Shown one piece after another: positions 7,114 through 14,679 of a DNA stretch of 26,577 nucleotides. The position numbers and the translations under genes are program-made. Source of the stretch: DASUAS01 sp036271015 (GTDB lineage Bacteria > Actinomycetota > Acidimicrobiia > IMCC26256 > DASPTH01). Position 1 is the stretch's first letter. Each line of letters starts with the position of its first letter. The stretch covers positions 1 through 26,577 of the forward strand of contig DATBBL010000189.1 of NCBI GenBank assembly GCA_036271015.1. Reading direction: 5' to 3'. The notes under the pieces are model-generated. The model saw nothing but the letters and a program-made list of their open reading frames with translations, made no database searches and had not been told where the DNA came from.

Positions 7114-8415
7114 GTGCAGACGCTCGATCGCAACCAGCAGGCCACGCTGGCCCAGCTCGACCCGAGTCCACTGCGCACCGAGCCGGCGCCGCAACGCCGA
7201 GGCCGCACGGTCGCGGTCGCGTGGGTGCTGCGGTGGTCGATGGCGGTGCTGCTGCTCGGCGCCGCCGGCATCCACTTCGCGGCAATGGGTGAGCACGCCG
7301 GCGTGTCGTGGACGCACGGTCTCTTCTTCGGGATCGTCGCCTGGGCTCAGGTCATGCTCGCCGCGCTGCTCGTGCTCGGACCGGCGCGGCGCTCCATCCA
7401 GGCGATGATCGTGCTCAACTTCGCGGTGATCGTGGTGTGGATCGTCTCGCGCACCGTCGGCATCGCGATCGGCACCGACGGGACACCGGAGGCGATCGGG
7501 TTCGCCGACGCGCTCTGCGCGGCGTTCGAGGCGCTCGCGATCGGGCTCGGGCTGCTCGTCATCTGCGGCGGTGTCGCCCGCAGGCGGATCCGCCTGTCCT
7601 CGGGTTGGGCCATCGCGGGCTTGATCGCGATCGTGGTCGCGGCGCTGTCCAGCTTCGGCTACAGCCCCGCCATCGCCGACGGCAGCGGCGGCGGGCACAC
7701 CCACGGCGCGACCGACGCGGTCGCCGCACCCGCGGCCGGCAGTGCCGCACCGGCGGCGCACGTCCACGACCACGGCTCGACCACACCGACGGACCTGAAC
7801 GGCCACCCGATCGAGGGCGTGAAGGCACAGGACATCGCGGCCGAGAGCCAGCCGGACGTGCCGCTCGACGCCGCGACGCGCGCCACGCTGCAGCAGCAGC
7901 TCGTGGTCGCGCGCGCGACGGCGATGCGCTACCCGACCGTCGCCAGCGCGGTGGCCGCCGGCTACCACGTCATCGGCGGGTTCGGTCCCGGCAGTGGCGC
8001 CCACTACATCGGCGGCTACGCCGGGATCTTCGGCGGGGGCTTCGATCCCAGCCGGCCACTGGCGCTGATCTACGACGGCACGAGCCCCACCTCCCAGATG
8101 GTGGGTCTCATGTACTACGGCTTCGGCAACACCGCACCCGAGGGTTTCGCCGGTCCGAACGACCACTGGCACCGTCACAGCAACATCTGCACGAGGGGTG
8201 CCGAGGTCCTCTCCCCGCCGGACTCCGACGTGACCCAGGCGCAGTGCACCGCGCTCGGCGGCTTCTTCATGAAGATCACGGGCTGGATGGTGCACGCGTG
8301 GGTCGTACCCGGGTGGGAGAGCCCTCAGGGGGTCTTCTCCCACGAGAACCCGAACCTCCGGTGCGCCGACGGGACCTTCAACACCGACAAGATCGGTCGC
8401 TGCCAGGGGTCGTGA
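7114..8415 (+). CDS. Five-TM membrane protein with His-rich linker and predicted extracytoplasmic His/Cys domain
   Basis: The protein has 433 residues. A cytoplasmic N-terminus (1-31) is followed by five predicted TM helices (about 33-58, 68-90, 94-118, 130-153, 163-183), which would place the C-terminus outside. The linker (190-222) is Ala/His-rich (His195, 197, 216, 218, 220). The C-terminal domain (about 255-433) contains YPTVASAVAAGY (273-284), GSGAHYIGGY (293-302), GPNDHWHRHSNIC (347-359), WMVHAWVVPG (391-400) and VFSHENPN (407-414), with Cys359, 378, 417 and 430. I recall similar soluble domains in uncharacterised actinobacterial proteins but know no function. The clustered His residues suggest metal binding. 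GTG at 7114 is chosen for its ribosome site (7101-7108); an in-frame TTG at 7075 lies before the putative promoter. It ends 34 nt from the convergent MFS gene. Confidence 0.85.
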   Translation: MQTLDRNQQATLAQLDPSPLRTEPAPQRRGRTVAVAWVLRWSMAVLLLGAAGIHFAAMGEHAGVSWTHGLFFGIVAWAQVMLAALLVLGPARRSIQAMIVLNFAVIVVWIVSRTVGIAIGTDGTPEAIGFADALCAAFEALAIGLGLLVICGGVARRRIRLSSGWAIAGLIAIVVAALSSFGYSPAIADGSGGGHTHGATDAVAAPAAGSAAPAAHVHDHGSTTPTDLNGHPIEGVKAQDIAAESQPDVPLDAATRATLQQQLVVARATAMRYPTVASAVAAGYHVIGGFGPGSGAHYIGGYAGIFGGGFDPSRPLALIYDGTSPTSQMVGLMYYGFGNTAPEGFAGPNDHWHRHSNICTRGAEVLSPPDSDVTQAQCTALGGFFMKITGWMVHAWVVPGWESPQGVFSHENPNLRCADGTFNTDKIGRCQGS

Positions 8416-8454
8416 CGACGGTCGCCCGCACCGGCGCCGGCCCGCGGGGTCACG
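8411..8454. terminator. Nested inverted repeat spanning two convergent stop codons
   Basis: CGTGAC (8411-8416) and GTCACG (8449-8454) form outer arms, and CCCGC (8425-8429) and GCGGG (8444-8448) form inner arms around the palindrome CCGGCGCCGG (8431-8440). The outer arms contain the stop codons of both convergent genes. The position and symmetry suit a bidirectional terminator, although no T-tract is present and the outer and inner stems are separated by unpaired bases. Confidence 0.45.
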
Positions 8455-9715
8455 CGATCCGACGGAGCCGATCGGCGTCGCGGGAGAGCTCGATCAACTC
8501 GGCCTCGGCGCCGGTCGCAGGGTCCGCGACGTGCCGGGCCCACACCAGCAGCACCCCGACGAACGCGGTGAGGGCGGCGAAGAACGCGTCGGTCACGGCA
8601 CCGAGCCCGAACCGGTCGGCGGCGACGCCGGCGACGACCACGGGCACGCTCAAGCCGAGATAACAGGCGGTGAAGTAGGCCGACGTGACCGCGGCACGCG
8701 AGTGCGCGGGTGCGACGTGCTGGATGGTCGCCATCGCGTTCATCTGGGCGACACCGGTGCCGAGGCCGGCGATCAGCGCGCCCGCGATGGCCACGAGCAG
8801 GGAGTCGACCAGGGTCGACGACGCCATGACGCCCATGCCGACGACGACGCCGGCCAGCGCGATGCGCATGGAGCCCGGGCTACGGAACCGCCGGAACGCC
8901 AGCTGTGCGACACCGTTCATGGCGACGACGACCGCGGCGAACAGCCCGGCCACGACGGGCTCCGCGATGTGGACATGGAGCTCCTCGTGCAGGTAGGACG
9001 GCGAGAGACCGAACACCCAGCCGACGACCATGAAGCTCGCGGCGCCGGCCGCGGCGGCGCTGACGAACGGGCCGCGCCGGATCCCACCGGGGACGTGGAG
9101 CGCACGCAGGCGCGCCACCGACGCCGACGTCTCGGGCCGGGGCTCGGGGATGCGGGCGAGCAACCCGGCCAGGATCGACGCCAGCACGATGTCGACCACG
9201 TACGGCGACACGGTGGGCCACGGCGTCGCCGAGGCCAACCCGCCGCTGATCAAAGGGCCGAGGGTGAGACCCGCGGCCATCGCCACCGATCCGGCCAACG
9301 CCGCCCCCGCGCCGTCCTGCGCGGGATGGAGCTCCCGGATGGCGGCGGCCACGCAGGCCATCACCATTCCCGCGCCGATCCCGTAGATGATCTCGCCCGC
9401 GAACAACCAGGCCACCCCGCGGGCCAGCGCGAAGGCAACGGAGCTGAGGACGGTGAGGGCGATCCCGGCCACGAGCAGCGGACGGCGACCGAACCGGTCG
9501 GCCACCGGTCCCAGCAGCACCAACGCCGGCACCAGGACCAGGACGTAGACGCCGAAGAGCAGCGTGACCGTCCCCGAGCCGAAGCCGTAGCGATTCTCGT
9601 AGATCGGGAAGAGCGGCGTCGGGAAGTTGCTGCCCGCGAAGAGCAGCACCTGGGCGGCGACGACGAACCAGAAGCTCGTGCGCCGTGACCAGCGATTTCG
9701 GCCGACGAATGCCAT
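8450..9715 (-). CDS. Major facilitator superfamily transporter
   Basis: This 421-residue protein has about 12 hydrophobic helices and a canonical MFS motif A, GPVADRFGRRP (69-79), between TM2 and TM3. The chain is slightly charged at both ends (MAFVGRNRWSRR, ...SRDADRLRRIA). GAGMVMACVAAAIRELHP and GAALAGSVAMAAGLTLGPLI resemble TM4-TM5 of drug/proton antiporters (DHA1-like), so an efflux role is likely. The ATG at 9715 is chosen for the GGGAGGGA ribosome site 7 nt upstream; the frame is open to 9835, but that region overlaps the divergent gene at 9826. It is convergent with the gene ending at 8415 and divergent from 9826-10377. The substrate is unknown. Confidence 0.9.
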   Translation of the reverse strand: MAFVGRNRWSRRTSFWFVVAAQVLLFAGSNFPTPLFPIYENRYGFGSGTVTLLFGVYVLVLVPALVLLGPVADRFGRRPLLVAGIALTVLSSVAFALARGVAWLFAGEIIYGIGAGMVMACVAAAIRELHPAQDGAGAALAGSVAMAAGLTLGPLISGGLASATPWPTVSPYVVDIVLASILAGLLARIPEPRPETSASVARLRALHVPGGIRRGPFVSAAAAGAASFMVVGWVFGLSPSYLHEELHVHIAEPVVAGLFAAVVVAMNGVAQLAFRRFRSPGSMRIALAGVVVGMGVMASSTLVDSLLVAIAGALIAGLGTGVAQMNAMATIQHVAPAHSRAAVTSAYFTACYLGLSVPVVVAGVAADRFGLGAVTDAFFAALTAFVGVLLVWARHVADPATGAEAELIELSRDADRLRRIA

Positions 9716-9764
9716 GACGAGATCCCTCCCCGGGCCGGATGGTGCGGCGATCGTCGGCGCACGC

Positions 9765-9793
9765 GCTTGCAGGACACCGGCGCGGTGCTTGCA
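9765..9793 (+). repeat. GCTTGCA direct repeat in a divergent intergenic region
   Basis: GCTTGCA occurs at 9765-9771 and 9787-9793, spaced 22 bp (about two helical turns), in the 110-nt region between the divergent MFS gene and the TIGR03086 gene. The copies would lie on one face of the helix, as expected for cooperative binding of a regulator. No regulator gene is adjacent. Confidence 0.3.
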
Positions 9794-9825
9794 TGCGGGT
9801 GGACGTGCGATGAGAAGCTGGCGGC

Positions 9826-10377
9826 ATGGAGCCACGCGAGGTCGCCGACCGCTACACCGCCATCGCCGAGGGCCTGGGCGCCCGGGTCGCCGGGTGCACC
9901 ACCGCCGCCTGGGGTGTGTCGACCCCGTGCCCCGAGTGGACGGTGCGCGACATCCTGGAGCACGTGGTCGGCGTGCACCGCAGCGTGCTGGCGCTGCTCG
10001 ACGATCCGGCCGCCGATCCCGAAGCCGGCGAGGACGCGGCGGCCGCCTGGAAGACCGTCACCGCGGCCGTGCGGCAGGCACTCCGCGACCCGGGACGGGC
10101 GACCCGCATCGTCAGCCCACGCTTCGGCGACATGCCGTTCGAGGACCTGGTGAGCCGCATGGTGTGCAGCGACACCCTGGTGCACACCTGGGACCTCGCC
10201 CGGGCCACCGGTCAGGACGAGCGCCTCGACGAGCACGCGGTGGCGGTGGCGTGGACGTGGATGCAGCCGGCCGGCGACACCCTGCGCGCGTCGGGCGCGT
10301 TCGGCCCCGCGGTCGAACCGCCGGTCGGCGCCGACACCCAGACGAAGCTGCTCTGCTTCCTCGGCCGCACCGTCTGA
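9826..10377 (+). CDS. TIGR03086 family protein (DinB / mycothiol-dependent maleylpyruvate isomerase-like, metal-binding)
   Basis: This 183-residue protein fits the actinobacterial TIGR03086 family, a DinB-type four-helix bundle. STPCPEWTVRDILEHVVGVH (32-51) is the signature first-helix region, with His46 or His51 as a metal ligand. SDTLVHTWDLARATGQ (115-130) provides a D/E-x3-H pair (Asp116, His120) that matches the Zn ligands of mycothiol-dependent maleylpyruvate isomerase. Related enzymes use mycothiol, the actinobacterial thiol, as cofactor. The ATG at 9826 has only a weak GAGAAG ribosome site. The gene is divergent from the MFS transporter and ends 19 nt before the convergent flippase-like gene. 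A thiol-transfer or detoxification role is inference. Confidence 0.88.
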   Translation: MEPREVADRYTAIAEGLGARVAGCTTAAWGVSTPCPEWTVRDILEHVVGVHRSVLALLDDPAADPEAGEDAAAAWKTVTAAVRQALRDPGRATRIVSPRFGDMPFEDLVSRMVCSDTLVHTWDLARATGQDERLDEHAVAVAWTWMQPAGDTLRASGAFGPAVEPPVGADTQTKLLCFLGRTV

Positions 10378-10396
10378 CCGCCGGCCGCAGCGCTGG

Positions 10397-11530
10397 TCAG
10401 GACGGCGTGGCCGGTGCCGCGCCCGCGTGCACCTCGCGTGGATGCCGCCGGCGGAACACGTACGCGGCGATGCCGCCGGCCGGGATGGGGAGCCAGAAGG
10501 TGAGCAGCCGGTAGACCAGCGTCGCCACCAGGGCGTCGCTGGTGGAGATGCCGGCGACAGCCAGGGTCGCGGCCAAGCCCGCCTCGACGAAGCCGAGGCC
10601 TCCCGGCGTGAACGGCAGCAGGCCCAGCACCGACGCCACCACGAAGGCCAGGAGCACCAACGCGGGGTTGGGGTTGGCCGAGAGCCCGCACAACGTGCAC
10701 ACGAGCACGCCGTACTCGAACAGCCAGCGCGCCAGCGACGCCCCCAGCGCGAGCTCCCACCGCGGGCCGATCTGCCGCCGGATGCGATCGCGGCTCTCGA
10801 TCAGCCGGGTGCCAAGCTCGCGGTCGATCGACGAGCCCCGCTTGAGCTTGCACCGCACCCACGCCACACCCCGGGCCAGTAGCAGCAGTGGGCGATCGAC
10901 GACGAAGAGCGCGAAGGCGATCGCGACCATGAGCAGGAACACGGGGATGCCGATCCAGAACGCCTGGAGCAGCCCGTCGGGCACCTGCGTCCCGAAGATC
11001 ACGAACGGCAGCGCGAACACCGGCAGTGCGACGATGGCCGCGGTGCTCAGCACCGATTGCACGGTGAGCGCGGTCGCTGCGTACGCGACGCCGAAGCCGG
11101 CGTCGGCGAGCATGTTGGCCTGCAGCGCGGTGCCGGTCGCGCCGCCGCCGGGCGTGATGCGGTTGAAGGCGTTCCCGGCGAGCTGCGTGGTCACCACCGA
11201 GAACCAGTCGCGCGTGCCCAGCGCGATCGCCTGCACCAACCAGACACAGGCGAAGCTGCCGAGCGCGCACAGCACTGCGGGAAGGAGCCAGATCGGCTCG
11301 ACGTCGCCGAGACGGTCGTAGGCCGAGAACACCTCCGCGATGCTGGGCGCGAACAGGTAGAGGCAGATGGCGCTGACGGCCAGGAACGCCACCCGCCCCA
11401 CCGACCACCGGGCGTGCTCGTGGCGCACGCGCCCGTGCTGCTCCTCGAGCTCCTCGTGGCGATCGGGGTCGGACGGGGGCACGCTCGCCTCCTGCGCGTG
11501 GTCGTGGGCGTCGGGACCGACGTCAAGCAT
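10397..11530 (-). CDS. Lysylphosphatidylglycerol synthase TM-domain (UPF0104, flippase-like) protein
   Basis: This 377-residue polytopic protein consists of the flippase-like domain alone. A hydrophilic acidic/His-rich N-terminus (1-42) precedes about eight TM segments. NRITPGGGATGTALQANML (123-141) and LLPFTPGGLGFVEAGLAATL (304-323) are the two conserved PGG motifs; the second keeps the Glu317 that the larger relative at 4586-7009 lacks. There is no C-terminal synthase domain, so it is unlikely to make lysyl-PG. Relatives include MprF-type flippase domains and glycolipid-associated proteins. The ATG at 11530 overlaps the 3' end of the upstream MFS gene by 8 nt, so the two are probably translationally coupled. 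Confidence 0.88.
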   Translation of the reverse strand: MLDVGPDAHDHAQEASVPPSDPDRHEELEEQHGRVRHEHARWSVGRVAFLAVSAICLYLFAPSIAEVFSAYDRLGDVEPIWLLPAVLCALGSFACVWLVQAIALGTRDWFSVVTTQLAGNAFNRITPGGGATGTALQANMLADAGFGVAYAATALTVQSVLSTAAIVALPVFALPFVIFGTQVPDGLLQAFWIGIPVFLLMVAIAFALFVVDRPLLLLARGVAWVRCKLKRGSSIDRELGTRLIESRDRIRRQIGPRWELALGASLARWLFEYGVLVCTLCGLSANPNPALVLLAFVVASVLGLLPFTPGGLGFVEAGLAATLAVAGISTSDALVATLVYRLLTFWLPIPAGGIAAYVFRRRHPREVHAGAAPATPS

Positions 11531-12944
11531 CGCCGACCACTTCCACGTCGGACTCCTCCACCGCGGCGACCTCGTGCGGATAGTGCCGAGCTGCAACCAT
11601 GAGGAAGATCGAGCTCGCACCGAGCAACGGCAGTAGCAGGAGGAACGCGAGCTGCAGCCCTTCGGCGCCACCGCCACCCAGCTCGCTCGAGAGTAGGCCG
11701 AACAGCAGCGGCGCCGCCGCCTGCGCGCCGACCCGGGCGATCATGCGGGCGCTCTCGGCCCGTCCCCGCAACTGCGGGTGCACGACGTCGAGGCGCGCCG
11801 CCTCGAGCGGGGCGACCGGTGCGGTCAGCAAGGCACCCGCCACCACGAGGAACGGCAGGGCCACCGCGAGGGACGACACGACGAACACCGGTACCAGGAC
11901 GACGGCCGCGGCCAGGTAGCTCCACACCCCGATGTCGATGCGGCCGGTGAGCAGTCCCCGTCCGATCAACATGTCGCCGAGGCGGCCGCCGCCGACGACC
12001 CCCAGGAACCCACCCACGCCGACCACCAGGATCAGGATCGAGGCCTCCGACGCGGAGATGTCGAACTGGTCGACGAGGAACAGCACGCCGAACACCTGCA
12101 GCGCGGTGAAGAACACGTCGCCGAGCGCCGAGGCGATGATGATCATCACGACCGTGCGGACGTGTAGCACGTACCCGATCGCGGGGCGGATGGGCATCTC
12201 GGACACGTCGCCCTGGAGGATCACGTCCTCGTTGGGCTCGATGCCCTGTTCCTCGACGAGCTCGGCGAGCTGCGTGGGTGCGCCGGTGTCGCGAGCTTCC
12301 CCACCGGGCAGGTCGTTCTCACCGCCGCGGCGTGGCTCGGGTGTGCGCGCGACCGCGCAGGCGACCACGATGCCCATGACCGCGAGGACCACGAACACGC
12401 CGCGCCACGAGGTGAGCGAGACGACGACACCGGCCACCAGGAAGCCGGCGCCCGCGCCCACCAGCTCGCCGCTCTTGACCCAACCGAGCACGCGCCCGCG
12501 CACGTCGGCCGGGAACAGGTCACCGACCAGCGACGTCACCGGTGGCCCACCCGCCGCGCTGAGCACTCCGAGCGTGATGCGGGCGGCGAAGAGCACCGCG
12601 AACGACATCGCGGCCGCCGCCACCCCCATGGCCACACACCAGATGCCGATGCAGACCACGAGGATGGCGGTCCGCCGGGTGCGGTCGGTCAGGATCCCGA
12701 TCGGGAGGATCGCCAGCGCGCCGACGATCGCGAACGCGCTCGCCAGCAGTCCGATCTGGGTGTTCCCGATGCCGAACTCGGTCTTGAGCGCCGGCGCGAG
12801 CGCGCCGAGCGCGGTCCGGTCGGCACCATCGAGCGCGAGCACCGCGGCCAGGACCACGACCGCGGCTCGGTGCTTCGGGTCGCGGAGCACCGACTCGTCG
12901 GCCGCGCGGATCGAATCTCTGGCCACGGGCAGGGGCGTGCCCAA
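11523..12944 (-). CDS. MFS transporter, large central loop (Spinster/ACS-like)
   Basis: This protein of about 473 residues has 12 predicted TM helices. LDGADRTALGALAPALKTEF (38-57) is the first-helix motif seen in spinster-like and anion-symporter-like MFS proteins, and ILTDRTRRT (84-92) is motif A. An acidic central loop (about 205-255) separates the two six-helix halves. The 3' end overlaps the following flippase-like gene by 8 nt, and the 5' end lies 28 nt after the phosphotriesterase-family gene. The start is uncertain: TTG at 12944 gives the longest protein, an in-frame GTG is at 12926, and neither has a good ribosome site. Import of an organic acid or export of a product or lipid are both possible. 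Confidence 0.87.
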   Translation of the reverse strand: MGTPLPVARDSIRAADESVLRDPKHRAAVVVLAAVLALDGADRTALGALAPALKTEFGIGNTQIGLLASAFAIVGALAILPIGILTDRTRRTAILVVCIGIWCVAMGVAAAAMSFAVLFAARITLGVLSAAGGPPVTSLVGDLFPADVRGRVLGWVKSGELVGAGAGFLVAGVVVSLTSWRGVFVVLAVMGIVVACAVARTPEPRRGGENDLPGGEARDTGAPTQLAELVEEQGIEPNEDVILQGDVSEMPIRPAIGYVLHVRTVVMIIIASALGDVFFTALQVFGVLFLVDQFDISASEASILILVVGVGGFLGVVGGGRLGDMLIGRGLLTGRIDIGVWSYLAAAVVLVPVFVVSSLAVALPFLVVAGALLTAPVAPLEAARLDVVHPQLRGRAESARMIARVGAQAAAPLLFGLLSSELGGGGAEGLQLAFLLLLPLLGASSIFLMVAARHYPHEVAAVEESDVEVVGDA

Positions 12945-12972
12945 TCCGGCGCGCCCGGAACCCTGGCGAGGG

Positions 12973-13971
12973 TCAGGCGCCGGCGAGCAACCGCCGGGGA
13001 TTGTCGACGAAGATCGTCTCGACGTCGGCGTCGGTGACGCCGCGCTCCAGCAGCCGGGGCACGAAGTCGGTGAGGATGTAGGTGTACGGCCGCTGCCACA
13101 CCTGCCAGGCGATCTCCTCGCGGCGCGTCGCCGCCGCCGCCCGGCGCTCCGGCGGCACGTAGAACGACGACCGCGGGGCGGTCAGCGCGCAGATGTGGTC
13201 CTGCGACAGGCAGACCTGGCCGGTGAAGCCCTCGCGAACCAACGTGGCGACGTGGTCGGCGCGCCGCTCGTCGGGCGCCAGGATCTCGAGGCCGATGCGA
13301 TCGACACCCACGAAGGTGCCGCGCTCGGCCAGCTTGCGAATCGGCGCCACATCGGTCTGTTCGTCCTGGTGACCGATGAGGACCCGACCGAGATCGGCGC
13401 CGCCGTCGGCGAAGAGGTCCTGTTGCACGTCGCCGTGCTTGGAGTTCTCGGTGTGCGTGATGATCGCGCACCCGACCTCCCGCTGGGCGAGCGCGGCGCC
13501 GGTCAGACACCGTGACTCGGCCGGCGTCACCTCCACGCCGGTGGCCGCCTTGATCGCCCCGGCGCGGATTCCGCCCGTCCCCGCGATGCCCTCGGCGAGC
13601 TCCCGCAGGTACAGCTCGGCGATCTCCTCCGGGTCGCGGGCGCGCCAGTAGAACGGGAGCCCCGACGAGAGGTGCTCGGTGTAGAAGCCGGTGGTGCACA
13701 CGATGCGCATCCCCGAGCGCGAGGAGATCTCCGCGTAGAGCTCGGGATCACGCCCGAGCTCGATGGGGCACGGGTCGACGAACGTGCGGAAGCCGGCGTC
13801 GAGCAGCTCACCCATCTTGTCGACCGCCCGCGCCACGGTCTCGGCGCGGTCCCAGGAGTACGTCGGATCGAGCTCCTCGCCGGCGTACGAGATGCGGATG
13901 TGCTCGTGGACGAGCGTACGCCCGAGGTCGGCGGGGTCGACCGGCCCGGTGACGGTCTGCACGGTCGTCAT
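12973..13971 (-). CDS. Phosphotriesterase-family metal-dependent hydrolase
   Basis: This 332-residue amidohydrolase-superfamily protein has the full binuclear metal set of phosphotriesterases and phosphotriesterase-like lactonases: His22 and His24 (LVHEHI), the carbamylatable Lys141 (GAIKAAT), His173 (ITHTEN), His201 (IGHQDE) and Asp258 (LSQDHI). The start sequence MTTVQTVTGPVDPADLGRTL is typical of the family. Lactonase activity is common in such proteins and organophosphate hydrolysis is often promiscuous. The ATG at 13971 shares one base with the stop of the upstream alpha/beta hydrolase (TGATG), so translation is probably coupled. It precedes an MFS gene, which may import the substrate or export the product. 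The natural substrate is unknown. Confidence 0.92.
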   Translation of the reverse strand: MTTVQTVTGPVDPADLGRTLVHEHIRISYAGEELDPTYSWDRAETVARAVDKMGELLDAGFRTFVDPCPIELGRDPELYAEISSRSGMRIVCTTGFYTEHLSSGLPFYWRARDPEEIAELYLRELAEGIAGTGGIRAGAIKAATGVEVTPAESRCLTGAALAQREVGCAIITHTENSKHGDVQQDLFADGGADLGRVLIGHQDEQTDVAPIRKLAERGTFVGVDRIGLEILAPDERRADHVATLVREGFTGQVCLSQDHICALTAPRSSFYVPPERRAAAATRREEIAWQVWQRPYTYILTDFVPRLLERGVTDADVETIFVDNPRRLLAGA

Positions 13972-14666
13972 CAGCGCACTCCTTCGTACTGCGCGGCGAG
14001 CGCCGCGAGCAGGTCGGCGACGAGGTCCGGTCGCGAGAGCATGGGTGAGTGGCTCGTGTCCCACACGACGCGGTCGTCGGCGTGCTCCGCCATCTCGCGT
14101 TGCGTGTCCGGGTGTACCGCCCGGTCGTCGGTGCACACCACGTAGGTCGACGGCATCTGCGTCCACGCGGGCGGCGGGGCGTCGGCACCCGCCAGTGCTG
14201 CGGTGTCGACGCCGCTCGGCATGGGCCGCAGCCTCGCCACCGACGCCACCGCGAGGTCGGGATCGCAGTCGTGGTAGAAGTCCGCCGCCGCGTGCTCCGG
14301 ATCGACCGAGAGCGAGCCGTCGTCGCCGTGCACGAGATGCTCCATCAACGACGTCGGTCGCATGGTCGCGGCCATCTCGGCGTCGTCCGCCACCTGGACC
14401 GCGCAGAGGTACACGAGCCGGTCGACGTCGTCGCGGCCGCTGGCGGCGCGGGAGATCACCATCCCGCCGTAGGAGTGGCCGCACAGCACCACCGGGCCGT
14501 CGACCGCGTCGAGCACCGCGCGCACGGTGCCGGCGTCGGCCTCGAGCCCGGTGAGCGGCAGGTCGGGCGCGAGGTTGGGGATCCCCTGCGCGTCGAGCAG
14601 GCTGCGAACCGGTTCCCAGCACCACGCGCCGTGGAACGCTCCGTGTACGAGCACCACCGTCGTCAT
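13971..14666 (-). CDS. Alpha/beta hydrolase (esterase / hydroxynitrile-lyase-like)
   Basis: This is a compact 231-residue alpha/beta hydrolase. VLVHGAFHGAWCWEPV (5-20) provides the oxyanion loop and matches the 'HGA.HGAWCW' signature of the plant hydroxynitrile lyase / methylesterase-like branch, which also has many bacterial members. The nucleophile elbow is CGHSYGG (62-68, Ser65). Asp180 or Asp181 (CTDDRAV) and His206 (DTSHSPM) complete the triad. The ATG at 14666 lies 7 nt after a TAGCGT box and has no ribosome site, so it could be made from its own leaderless transcript as well as by read-through from the amidohydrolase 10 nt upstream. Its stop overlaps the phosphotriesterase-family start. 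Confidence 0.9.
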   Translation of the reverse strand: MTTVVLVHGAFHGAWCWEPVRSLLDAQGIPNLAPDLPLTGLEADAGTVRAVLDAVDGPVVLCGHSYGGMVISRAASGRDDVDRLVYLCAVQVADDAEMAATMRPTSLMEHLVHGDDGSLSVDPEHAAADFYHDCDPDLAVASVARLRPMPSGVDTAALAGADAPPPAWTQMPSTYVVCTDDRAVHPDTQREMAEHADDRVVWDTSHSPMLSRPDLVADLLAALAAQYEGVR

Positions 14667-14673
14667 GGCGGTG

Positions 14674-14679
14674 ACGCTA
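14674..14679 (-). promoter_or_regulatory. Putative -10 box (TAGCGT) for a leaderless alpha/beta hydrolase transcript
   Basis: On the - strand TAGCGT is followed by 7 nt and then the ATG at 14666. The TAG of the box is the stop codon of the preceding amidohydrolase (14677-14679). No ribosome site is present. The spacing matches an RNA starting at or next to the start codon, so this may be an internal promoter of the operon. Confidence 0.45.

Noticed and set aside
5255..7285. 676-codon open frame on the - strand
   Set aside because: It is antisense to the 4586-7009 membrane protein; its translation is Arg/Asp/His-rich low-complexity sequence with no domain, a product of high GC.
8531..9688. 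385-codon + strand open frame rich in His, Asp and Arg
   Set aside because: Antisense to the MFS transporter; typical GC-driven shadow.
11932..13515. 527-codon + strand open frame
   Set aside because: Antisense to the MFS and phosphotriesterase-family genes, both of which have clear motifs on the - strand.
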